Assembly (NCBI RefSeq): GCF_026262645.1
Contig: NZ_SHNO01000001.1
Coordinates: forward strand, 2,666,001-2,730,000
Origin: Candidatus Marimicrobium litorale
Lineage (GTDB): Bacteria; Pseudomonadota; Gammaproteobacteria; Pseudomonadales; Halieaceae
Length of the DNA: 64,000 bases
Direction: 5' to 3'
Shown here: positions 46,418 to 54,021 of the stretch, piece by piece
Position numbering within the stretch: the first letter of the stretch is position 1
Layout of the letters: each line of letters opens with the position of its first letter
Notes under the pieces: generated by a model
What the model saw: only the letters and a program-made list of their open reading frames with translations
The model's database searches: none
What the model was told of the DNA's origin: nothing
Position numbers and translations under genes: made by a program

Positions 46418-47023
46418 TCAGTTTTCCAGCTCATAGGTAAACTTGTTCTGCACTCCCGCCACTTCGATGGGTTCACCATCCACCACGCGAGGCTTATATT
46501 TAAACTTGGTTGCAGCTTTCACCGACGCGCGGTCGAATACGCCCGATGGCTTACAATCTACCGCGACGGGATCCCGGATAGCACCCGTGGTGGTCACCGT
46601 GTACTCGACGATACAGTAACCCGTGATACCGCGTGTCTGGGCGCGACGGGGATAAATAGGCGCCACCTTCACAATCGGCAGGTACTCACCGTCACCTCCC
46701 AGATTCCCGCCAACACCGATCTCAACATTCACACCCACCGTGGGTGCGAAATTGTTCGCATCGACATCCATATCCACGTCGAGCTCAACCATTTCCATCT
46801 CGGGTGGCGGCTCTTCGGGGTCCTCTACCTTGTCAGGCTTGGGCGTACTGGTCTCCAACTCGATTTCTTCATCGGGTTGAACCAGGTCAGCAATTTTGCG
46901 GTTTTCCAGCTCGGGGTTCTCATAGTTGCTGTCGATCAGGCTGTGCATGATCCCGAACAGGCCTACCACCACCGGGATAGCAAGCAGTATCGAGATAACC
47001 ATTCTCAGCGGGCTGTTCTCCAT
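46418..47023 (-). CDS. tonB2: TonB-family energy transducer
   Basis: 201 residues. One N-terminal span (MVISILLAIPVVVGLFGIM), an acidic Pro/Glu linker (PEEPPPEMEMVELDVDMDVD) and a C-terminal TonB domain (YPRRAQTRGITGYCIVEYTV, FKYKPRVVDGEP). The short linker and acidic content are usual for TonB2 paralogues, which need extra partners. It passes proton-motive energy to outer-membrane receptors. Five bases after exbD. Confidence 0.92.
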   Translation of the reverse strand: MENSPLRMVISILLAIPVVVGLFGIMHSLIDSNYENPELENRKIADLVQPDEEIELETSTPKPDKVEDPEEPPPEMEMVELDVDMDVDANNFAPTVGVNVEIGVGGNLGGDGEYLPIVKVAPIYPRRAQTRGITGYCIVEYTVTTTGAIRDPVAVDCKPSGVFDRASVKAATKFKYKPRVVDGEPIEVAGVQNKFTYELEN

Positions 47024-47028
47024 ATCAA

Positions 47029-47454
47029 CTACCCCCGCTCATCCGTGGAGGCACACAGCGGTGCATCCATCAGTGGCTTGATCAGGGACAATAACTCGCT
47101 AAGAACGGCCGTCGGTGCTTCTTTATCGGCTTGGACAACAAAGTTCGCCCTGGGCGCTTCCTTCTTGGCCGCCTCGGCAAGGCGATAGGCGCGATCGAGA
47201 GGGATTTCCTTTTTGTCATAGTGAATCTTGCCGACGGAATCTATCGCAAAAATAATAGTTCCGCGCAAGCAAGGATCCGTGGTCACCGCCTCGTACTTGG
47301 TGAGGTCAGCGCCGGGTTCTTTCACGAAAGAGGACGTCACAATAAAAAAGATGAGCATAATGAATACGACATCAAGCATCGGTGTCAGATCGATATCACC
47401 CTGATCGCCACCCTCCTGCGCGCGCCCGCCCGCCGATAATCCACGCCTGCTCAC
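47029..47454 (-). CDS. exbD2: ExbD-type biopolymer transport protein (second copy)
   Basis: 141 residues from GTG 47454, whose GTGA overlaps the upstream exbD stop; a longer start at 47475 is inside that gene. Single span with the proton-path Asp in IDLTPMLDVVFIMLIFFIV, then a periplasmic domain with an extra Cys (TTDPCLRGTIIFAID). It works with ExbB and TonB. The second ExbD in a row is a known feature of this operon type. Confidence 0.92.
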   Translation of the reverse strand: MSRRGLSAGGRAQEGGDQGDIDLTPMLDVVFIMLIFFIVTSSFVKEPGADLTKYEAVTTDPCLRGTIIFAIDSVGKIHYDKKEIPLDRAYRLAEAAKKEAPRANFVVQADKEAPTAVLSELLSLIKPLMDAPLCASTDERG

Positions 47455-47861
47455 TGCTTTTTCTCCGCTGGCCAATTCACTTGATTAACGCCTGCCTCTC
47501 GGGCAGCGTCGCCCACGGCGAGGAGCGTACCAGCGCTAGCGCCAGTCTCCGTCTTAACCGTAAATGCCTGCTCCGGATCCGACGCCAGTAGTCGAGCGAT
47601 GTTGGCTCGTACCGCGCGGATATCAATGCGCCGGTTCTCCATCCAGATCTGGTCGTCACCGGTAATCGTCACCACGATGCTGGTAGCGTCCGCTTCCGGG
47701 GGGTTCTGGTTGCTGTCCGGCCGATTCATCTCAATGCCGGCCTCCTTGAGAAAGGACGCCACCACAATGAAAAAGATCAGCATGATGAACACCACGTCCA
47801 GCATAGGCGTCAGATCGATCTCCGCCTCATCGGCTTCCGCTTGTCGGTTTCTCTTACGCAT
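47451..47861 (-). CDS. exbD1: ExbD-type biopolymer transport protein (first copy)
   Basis: 136 residues. Basic N-terminus MRKRNRQAEADEAEIDLTPM, one span DVVFIMLIFFIVVASFL with the essential Asp in its first turn, and a periplasmic domain ending NQVNWPAEKKQ. Lies 14 bases after the exbB gene. The span is nearly identical to that of the next gene, suggesting local duplication with divergence of the periplasmic part. Confidence 0.93.
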   Translation of the reverse strand: MRKRNRQAEADEAEIDLTPMLDVVFIMLIFFIVVASFLKEAGIEMNRPDSNQNPPEADATSIVVTITGDDQIWMENRRIDIRAVRANIARLLASDPEQAFTVKTETGASAGTLLAVGDAAREAGVNQVNWPAEKKQ

Positions 47862-47875
47862 CTAACATGGCTCTA

Positions 47876-48394
47876 TTAATGATCCGTTGTCAGGTTGTCC
47901 TGCAGGAATTCACTTTCCCGCTGGGCAATTCGCGTGACATACGTATTGGCAAAAACGCCGGACAACGCGGCCACCATGCCCGCCATGGTGGGGATAGTGG
48001 CCTGCTGCACACCGCCGGCCATGGATTTGGCATCGCCGCCACCTGTTACCGCCATAATATTGAACACCTCAATCATGCCCCACACCGTGCCCAGTAAGCC
48101 GAGCAGGGGACACAGTGCTACCAGCGTTTTTATCATCGGCAGATACTGGTTTATCTGCATACGGGCTTGGGAAATCAGCATGTTGCGCACCTGACGCGCC
48201 TCCCAGGATTTTCTTTCCCCGCGCCCTTCCCACTGGGTGATTACCTTGGCAACGTCATTTTTCCAACCAAACTTGAGATACCACACCCGCTCAAAGATGA
48301 GGGTCCACATCACGAACAACAGCGCGGCAATCAGCCAAAGGACCTCGCCGCCCTTGTCCATGAAAGCGAGCAGTACCTCACTAAAACCACCCAT
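47876..48394 (-). CDS. exbB2: ExbB/TolQ/MotA-family proton channel protein
   Basis: 172 residues, three spans. LIAALLFVMWTLIFERVWYL is the first; the family signature is LVALCPLLGLLGTVWGMIEVF followed by GGVQQATIPTMAGMVAALSGV. With ExbD it makes the proton-driven stator in the inner membrane. One base separates it from the preceding TtpC-like gene. Confidence 0.93.
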   Translation of the reverse strand: MGGFSEVLLAFMDKGGEVLWLIAALLFVMWTLIFERVWYLKFGWKNDVAKVITQWEGRGERKSWEARQVRNMLISQARMQINQYLPMIKTLVALCPLLGLLGTVWGMIEVFNIMAVTGGGDAKSMAGGVQQATIPTMAGMVAALSGVFANTYVTRIAQRESEFLQDNLTTDH

Positions 48395-48395
48395 C

Positions 48396-49778
48396 TCAAG
48401 ACCTCAGGTTGGCTTCTGTGTGTTCTGCAACCATACCGGTGGTCTGCTCGTCCAATATGTGGATGATCCGTTGCGCACGGCCATTCACAATGGTGTGGAG
48501 CAATACAGTCGGGATTGCGACCAGCAGGCCGAGTACGGTTGTGATCAAGGCGCTGGAAATACCACCCGCCATGGCCTTGGGATCGCCCGCGCCAAAAATC
48601 GTAATCGCCTGGAAGGTTAAAATCATGCCGGTCACAGTACCCAGCAGACCCATCAGGGGAGCCACCGCCGCGATGATCTTCAGTATTGTAAGACCACTCT
48701 CCAGTTTCGGCGTTTCCTTCAGCACGCCCTCGGACAACTTCAACTCGAGCGTCTCGGTATCCATGTTGGGGTTGTCCTCGTGAATCTTCAGCACACGGCC
48801 CAGTGGATTGTTCTCATTGGCCGTGTTGCTCTTGAGCTGCGCATTGACCTTGCCACCAATGGCGGTCAGCGCAACCATGCGGTACACCGCCAAAAACAGG
48901 GCAAAAATACCCACCGCGGTAATGGCGTAACCCACGTATCCGCCCTGGTGCCAGCGCTCGGTCAGTGTCGGCGTGTCGATAATCGCCGCCAGGAACGACC
49001 CGCCTGTAGGGCCGGTGGGGTCTATGCCGAACGTATGCAACCCACTGGTGGCACCGGCAAGCTCTTCCGCCCAACCGGTGTAGGGCCCGCTCGGCTGGCG
49101 CGCCAGTTCACTCAGTGTGTCGTTGTCATAGCTCAGGTAGTTGCCGTCTGTGTCGATAATATTGAAGGAACCGATGCGCACCACGTCGCGCGAGGCGCGC
49201 TCACCGCCCGGCGAGGAAACTTCCGCTGAAAAGGCCGTAACCTCTCCCGTTTCCCGGATTTCCTGCAATAGCTCAAACCAGACACGCTCGATTTCTTCAA
49301 TGCTGGGCAAGTCGTCCGAGTTGCTCATCTTCCTGACCAGGTCGCGCAGGAATGCTTCACGGCCGGGATACTGTGCCGATACCAGTGACACCTCGACGTT
49401 GGAGGCGAGGTCACCGGATGCGGATGTGAGATGGCCGAACAGCTCCGTCAGTGTGCCGAGCTTCTCCCTGAGCAGCTCTTGCTTATCCGCAATCTCGAGT
49501 TCATTCGCCTCGAACGCGTTTTCCAGCTCGGTGGACAGCGCTTCCTGCCGGGCGCGCTCATTTTCCGCCCGTGTCAGTGAGGCCGCCTGATTGGCTTTGT
49601 CATTGGAGAAGCGCTGCTCGCGCTGCCGGTTTTCCTTGGCCTCTTGCGCCTGGCCCTGTTTCACAAACTTTAACAATTCGTCCAGTGACTTGGCTTCCTG
49701 CGCCAGGGCAGGCCCGGCAGACAAGGTCAGTGCACCGCACAGTGCAAGGGCCGCGCCTTTTATAAAGTTAACGCTCAT
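48396..49778 (-). CDS. TtpC-like MotA/TolQ/ExbB channel protein with periplasmic coiled coil
   Basis: 460 residues. Signal peptide (ALALCGALTLSAGPALA), a long helical coiled-coil (residues about 30-120), a globular periplasmic part, then three C-terminal spans with the ExbB signature IIAAVAPLMGLLGTVTGMILTF and LITTVLGLLVAIPTVLLH. This enlarged ExbB is the TtpC type required by Vibrio TonB2 systems. Overlaps the DUF3450 stop by one base (TGATG). Confidence 0.9.
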   Translation of the reverse strand: MSVNFIKGAALALCGALTLSAGPALAQEAKSLDELLKFVKQGQAQEAKENRQREQRFSNDKANQAASLTRAENERARQEALSTELENAFEANELEIADKQELLREKLGTLTELFGHLTSASGDLASNVEVSLVSAQYPGREAFLRDLVRKMSNSDDLPSIEEIERVWFELLQEIRETGEVTAFSAEVSSPGGERASRDVVRIGSFNIIDTDGNYLSYDNDTLSELARQPSGPYTGWAEELAGATSGLHTFGIDPTGPTGGSFLAAIIDTPTLTERWHQGGYVGYAITAVGIFALFLAVYRMVALTAIGGKVNAQLKSNTANENNPLGRVLKIHEDNPNMDTETLELKLSEGVLKETPKLESGLTILKIIAAVAPLMGLLGTVTGMILTFQAITIFGAGDPKAMAGGISSALITTVLGLLVAIPTVLLHTIVNGRAQRIIHILDEQTTGMVAEHTEANLRS

Positions 49779-50572
49779 CAGTTAGCCTCCGGCGCCGCTA
49801 CGGGCATGTTCAACAACTCAATGGTGGCCTGCTTCTTCGCGATGCGTATGCCCTTGCGAATGGCAGAGTTATAATCGCCCGAGGGCAGGTCCACCCAGCT
49901 TCTGGCGGCATTATCCCAGGCACCGGACACAGCGCCGTCAGTGGTCTGATACACCAGGGCGATACGACCGACGCGGAGAAAGTCGACCTCACGCTCGGCG
50001 TCGCCAAGATCGATCGTGCCGCGGTAGGTATCAATACCGCGACCGTACTGCAACTCGATATTGTAGGCTTCCAGCACTGCGCGGAACTTCTCGGCGACGC
50101 TGACGTCAGCCCGGTCGAGGTTGTCACGCAAAAAACCGACTCGCTGCATTCTCTCTTCTCTCTGGAACGGAACGTCCAGTTCGACGAACTGTTGCAGTCC
50201 ATCAATCATGCGGATAATCAGCGGCGTCATCTGACGGGCGATAACGGTGGAGTTATCGATGTTCTCCTCAATGGTCGCAATGCGCGCCACCTGATTTTCA
50301 ATCTGGCGCTGCAAACGCTCGTTATACACCTTGAGGCCATCGACCTGTTTCATCACCGTCTTGTACTCAGTGAGGAGGTCGCGGGTTTCTTCCGCAAGCC
50401 TGTCTATCTTCACCTGAGATTTGCGCGCTGCGTTATTCTTGGACTTGCCTACCGCGAGGACGGAGTCCAGATTATTTGCGTGTACCGCCGTCACCGGGCC
50501 CCCGAGGGCACCCGCGGCAATCAGCGCAGCGATCAACACTGCTTTCAATCGATGCATAGTCATGGGAATCAT
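49778..50572 (-). CDS. DUF3450 periplasmic coiled-coil protein
   Basis: 264 residues (start at 50572 or 50563). Signal peptide (RLKAVLIAALIAAGALGG), then a long coiled-coil (residues about 45-115, EETRDLLTEYKTVMKQVDGL), and a C-terminal domain with DNLDRADVSVAEKFRAVLEA. DUF3450 proteins lead TtpC/ExbB2 operons; the function is unproven, likely a periplasmic partner of the TtpC coil. First gene of the seven-gene operon, with a promoter in 50573-50797. Confidence 0.88.
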   Translation of the reverse strand: MIPMTMHRLKAVLIAALIAAGALGGPVTAVHANNLDSVLAVGKSKNNAARKSQVKIDRLAEETRDLLTEYKTVMKQVDGLKVYNERLQRQIENQVARIATIEENIDNSTVIARQMTPLIIRMIDGLQQFVELDVPFQREERMQRVGFLRDNLDRADVSVAEKFRAVLEAYNIELQYGRGIDTYRGTIDLGDAEREVDFLRVGRIALVYQTTDGAVSGAWDNAARSWVDLPSGDYNSAIRKGIRIAKKQATIELLNMPVAAPEAN

Positions 50573-50797
50573 GCTTCCTAAAGTAAGCCAATAGAGAAAT
50601 ACGAATCTAAATAAACTCGTCCAAGTTCCCGACTTTCACTGGCGGGAAGACCCTGGCGCCTATAAATACGAGGTGGCAAATTTAAACCACTTGTCCTGTG
50701 TTTTCAATCAATGCCCCGAACCAATTGTCTTTCTTTCCAGTGTGGGTAGTTTGGTTACACTCGGCGTCAATAAACCTCCGAAAGGTAACAGTGGTTC

Positions 50798-51328
50798 CTA
50801 TCTTTTTCGTGCCTGCGGCCGCCCATACTGCACAAAACTGTAGGCCAAGCCACTGGACTGTGGCCCCGCGTCATGATACCCCCGACTGACCTCCCGCCAA
50901 CCACCGAGATCAAGGTCAAGGTAAGCATCCCCTTCAATTGCCGCATGCACCTCAGTGACATACAAACGATCCGCCGCGGGCAGACTTACCCGATAAACCT
51001 CTGCGCCTCCCATCACGATCACTTCCTCCGCCCCATCGGCGCGGGCAACAGATTGTGCGCGCAGAACCGCCTCTTCAAAAGAAGGCACGACCTCGATTCC
51101 CGGGGCACTGAAGTCTGGATTGCGCGTAATCACTATATTGGTTCGGCCCGGCAGTGGACGGCCGATAGACTCGTAGGTCTTGCGGCCCATGAGCAGCGGC
51201 TTGCCCATTGTGACGCGTTTGAAATGGGCCATATCAGCCGGGATCTTCCAGGGCAGGTCGTTATCGCGGCCGATAACACCATTCTCCGCCACAGCGACGA
51301 TTAGGGCGAGGGGCCGCGTCTCTGTCAC
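50798..51328 (-). CDS. folA: dihydrofolate reductase
   Basis: 176 residues. [18 protein letters not shown] holds the folate loop and the Trp; Asp is replaced in the usual way by the ADMAHFK segment. NADPH-binding [10 protein letters not shown] and [12 protein letters not shown] follow. It reduces dihydrofolate made by ThyA. Overlaps thyA by four bases (ATGA), last gene of the lgt-thyA-folA operon. Confidence 0.96.
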   Translation of the reverse strand: MTETRPLALIVAVAENGVIGRDNDLPWKIPADMAHFKRVTMGKPLLMGRKTYESIGRPLPGRTNIVITRNPDFSAPGIEVVPSFEEAVLRAQSVARADGAEEVIVMGGAEVYRVSLPAADRLYVTEVHAAIEGDAYLDLDLGGWREVSRGYHDAGPQSSGLAYSFVQYGRPQARKR

Positions 51329-52158
51329 ACTGCGACCGGCGCTGGAATGTGAGCGTGGGGCGAGTAACCCGTAATCTGGAAATCCTCGAAACAGTAGCTG
51401 TAGATATCCTCGGGGCGGCGGCGGATGTCCAGTCGCGGCAGTGCGAGTGGTTCACGCTGCAACTGGGTGCGCACCTGCTCAAGATGGTTGCTGTAAATAT
51501 GCGAATCGCCTGTACAAACGATGATTTCCCCTGGCTCCAGGTCACACTGCTGGGCCAGCATATGCGTCAACAGCGCAAGGCTGGCGCTGTTATAAGGTAA
51601 TCCGAGAAAAGAATCGCTGGAGCGAATCATTAACTGAGACGAGAGACGGCCCTGCGCGACATAAAACTGGTACAGCAAATGACAGGGCGGCAGGGCCATG
51701 CGCCCGGCACGCACATTGTCCTGAGGGCTCATGCTTTCGTCGGGCAAGTACTCCACGTTCCAGGCATGAAAAAGGATGCGCCGGCTATCCGGATTGTTGC
51801 GCAGGCAATCCACCACATAGTCGATCTGGTTGAGGGTACCGCCGTCCCGGGTGGGCCAGGCTGTCCATTGGGCACCGTAAATCGGCCCAAGGTCTCCCTC
51901 CTCGGTCGCCCACTCGTTCCAAATACTCACCCCGTTTTCATTCAACCAACGGGTGTTGGTATCGCCGTTAAGAAACCAGAGCAGCTCATTCACGATACTT
52001 TTGAAATGTAGCTTCTTGGTGGTCAGCAAAGGAAACCCGTCGGACAGGTCATGGCGGAACTGACGCCCAAACACGGAGAGCGTACCGGTGCCGGTGCGGT
52101 CGCCCTTTTGAACGCCGTTTCCGAGAATGTCCTGCAGTAAATTCAGATATTGTTTCAT
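51325..52158 (-). CDS. thyA: thymidylate synthase
   Basis: 277 residues. [29 protein letters not shown], the catalytic Cys in [32 protein letters not shown] and [11 protein letters not shown] are all intact. It makes dTMP from dUMP with methylene-tetrahydrofolate. Overlaps both lgt (four bases) and folA (four bases). Confidence 0.97.
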   Translation of the reverse strand: MKQYLNLLQDILGNGVQKGDRTGTGTLSVFGRQFRHDLSDGFPLLTTKKLHFKSIVNELLWFLNGDTNTRWLNENGVSIWNEWATEEGDLGPIYGAQWTAWPTRDGGTLNQIDYVVDCLRNNPDSRRILFHAWNVEYLPDESMSPQDNVRAGRMALPPCHLLYQFYVAQGRLSSQLMIRSSDSFLGLPYNSASLALLTHMLAQQCDLEPGEIIVCTGDSHIYSNHLEQVRTQLQREPLALPRLDIRRRPEDIYSYCFEDFQITGYSPHAHIPAPVAV

Positions 52159-52976
52159 CTTGCCGTTTTTTTACCGGGTTGTTGTTGGGCAGCGCTGGCC
52201 CGGCCGTAGGCGATGCCAATAAGGTACACGCCCAACAATATCATCGGCAGGGAGAGCATCTGGCCACGTGTCATCCAGCCGAACGCCTGAAAACCAATGT
52301 GCTGGTCCGGCTCGCGGAAAAACTCAGAGACGAACCGCACACAACCGTAACTGAGGGAAAACAAGCCCGACACGGCACAGGTCGGCCGCGGCTTGGCAGA
52401 ATACCAGTAAAGGATGATGAACATGAGCAACCCCTCCAGCGCAAACTGATAAAGCTGAGAGGGGTGGCGCGCCAGTTGCAGCGGGTCCGCAGGGAACACC
52501 ATGGCCCAGGGGACATCACTGGGCCGTCCCCACAATTCCTGACCAATAAAGTTACCTATACGACCGAGACCCAGTCCGACCGGCACAAAAGGCGCTATAA
52601 AGTCCATCAGACGCCAGAAGGGAATCTGGTGACGACGGCCAAAGAGGTACATGGCCAGCAAAACTCCAAGAAAGCCGCCGTGGAATGACATTCCTCCTTC
52701 CCACACGCGCAGGGCCCAGGCGGGGTTTTCCAGCAGGCGGTCACCACCATAAAAAAGGGTGTATCCAACACGGCCGCCCAGGACGATGCCAAGCGCGCAA
52801 TAAAAAATAAGATCATCTACCTGATCGCGGGACACCGGCGTCCAGGGCAGCTTGCTACGACGAGCGGCGAGCCACCAGCCCACTGCAATCCCGGTGAGAT
52901 AGGTCAGGCCATACCAATGTACCTTGAGCGGCCCCAGGGAAAGCGCCACCGGGTCTATTTCTGGATAGATCAGCAT
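52155..52976 (-). CDS. lgt: prolipoprotein diacylglyceryl transferase
   Basis: 273 residues from ATG 52976; the frame continues upstream to 53075 but that part covers a hairpin and is not conserved. Seven spans; signature [20 protein letters not shown] with the essential Arg/Asn, and [14 protein letters not shown] with the essential His and Arg. It attaches diacylglycerol to lipoprotein Cys in the inner membrane. The leader has a perfect 16-bp inverted repeat. Confidence 0.95.
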   Translation of the reverse strand: MLIYPEIDPVALSLGPLKVHWYGLTYLTGIAVGWWLAARRSKLPWTPVSRDQVDDLIFYCALGIVLGGRVGYTLFYGGDRLLENPAWALRVWEGGMSFHGGFLGVLLAMYLFGRRHQIPFWRLMDFIAPFVPVGLGLGRIGNFIGQELWGRPSDVPWAMVFPADPLQLARHPSQLYQFALEGLLMFIILYWYSAKPRPTCAVSGLFSLSYGCVRFVSEFFREPDQHIGFQAFGWMTRGQMLSLPMILLGVYLIGIAYGRASAAQQQPGKKTAR

Positions 52977-52993
52977 AAAAGCCTGTCTGTGCT

Positions 52994-53030
52994 GGACGTA
53001 CCCGGCGGGTTTGGCCCGCCGGGTACGTCC
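52994..53030 (-). promoter_or_regulatory. perfect 16-bp hairpin in the lgt leader
   Basis: Arms GGACGTACCCGGCGGG (52994-53009) and CCCGCCGGGTACGTCC (53015-53030) pair without mismatch around a five-base loop, 18 bases upstream of the lgt ATG. Extremely stable; no T run, so not a standard terminator. It could block or protect the lgt mRNA leader, or be a termination site for read-through from upstream. Confidence 0.8.
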
Positions 53031-53077
53031 CGGAAAGTCGAGGGCTTCATTATTATCCAGCCGACTTCGTTTCACAA

Positions 53078-53096
53078 TTCTTTACCCGGTAAAGAA
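53078..53096. promoter_or_regulatory. 19-bp operator-like palindrome
   Basis: TTCTTTACCCGGTAAAGAA has nine-base arms (TTCTTTACC/GGTAAAGAA) around one central C. It lies between the divergent lgt and NRDE genes, about 100 bases from each start. Size and symmetry fit a dimeric repressor site; I do not recognise the regulator. Confidence 0.6.
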
Positions 53097-53211
53097 CGCT
53101 CCACGTCGATCAGACACAAATGACATTGGCAATAAGCTCGGGGAATAAGCGAAGATAGCGCTTACTTTACGCGAGTGGCAGCTTGCCTTTGCACTTTCAG
53201 GCCAACAACCC

Positions 53212-54021
53212 ATGTGTCTACTGATCTTCGCCCACCAGCTATCAGCCGATTATCCCCTGATGGTTGCGGCCAACCGCGACGAGTTTTATGCACGTCCCAC
53301 CGCCCCCGCAGCGTTCTGGCCTGAATACCCGGGTCTGCTGGCAGGCCGCGACCTCGAGCAGGGGGGCACGTGGATGGGGGTGACCCGGGAGGGGCGCTTC
53401 GCCGCAGTCACCAACTATCGCGACCCGGACGTGGCCATGCCGGCCCCCCGCTCCAGAGGGGAATTACCTCTGGACTACCTCGCAGGCAACAAGACCCCGG
53501 CGTCCTATCTGGCGGAATTGGCAAAGCGCAGTAGCGAATACGCAGGCTTTAACTTGCTGGCAGGCGACAGAGACAGCCTGTGGTACTTCGCTAACAGCGG
53601 CGGACAGGCTCCCAGGGCTCTGTCGCCGGGGCTTTACGGATTGAGCAACGCACGCCTTGATACGCCATGGCCCAAGGTGGAGCGAGGCAAAGCAATGCTG
53701 CTATCGCTGCAGCAAGGGGATGGTGTATCACACGACGACCTCGCACAATTGGTCGCAGACCGGACGCGGGCAGACCCGCACAGTCTGGCCTGCCAGGGCC
53801 TCAACGACACTATGGACCGGACGCTCTCAGCACAGTTTATCGTCACCGAGGGGTACGGCACACGGTCATCCACCACCCTGTGGACAGAGAGTTCAGGGAG
53901 CATCCATTGGCGGGAGCTCAGCTTTGGTGAAGAGGGCGAACTGAGCGGGGCGCGCGCCGAAGTGATGGAGCCCTGGTCGAGGTCAGTGAAAACGCGGCTC
54001 AAGCCACCGGGTTGTGGATAA
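53212..54021 (+). CDS. NRDE/TANGO2-family protein
   Basis: 269 residues. The family signature AANRDEFYARPTAPAAFWPE near residue 20 follows an N-terminal MCLLIFAHQ, whose Cys2 could be an N-terminal nucleophile after Met removal (NTN-hydrolase-like fold). GGTWMGVTREGRFAAVTNYR continues the pattern. In eukaryotes TANGO2 affects haem and lipid handling; bacterial role unknown. Its end overlaps the convergent ptsP gene by 23 bases. Confidence 0.9.
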   Translation: MCLLIFAHQLSADYPLMVAANRDEFYARPTAPAAFWPEYPGLLAGRDLEQGGTWMGVTREGRFAAVTNYRDPDVAMPAPRSRGELPLDYLAGNKTPASYLAELAKRSSEYAGFNLLAGDRDSLWYFANSGGQAPRALSPGLYGLSNARLDTPWPKVERGKAMLLSLQQGDGVSHDDLAQLVADRTRADPHSLACQGLNDTMDRTLSAQFIVTEGYGTRSSTTLWTESSGSIHWRELSFGEEGELSGARAEVMEPWSRSVKTRLKPPGCG

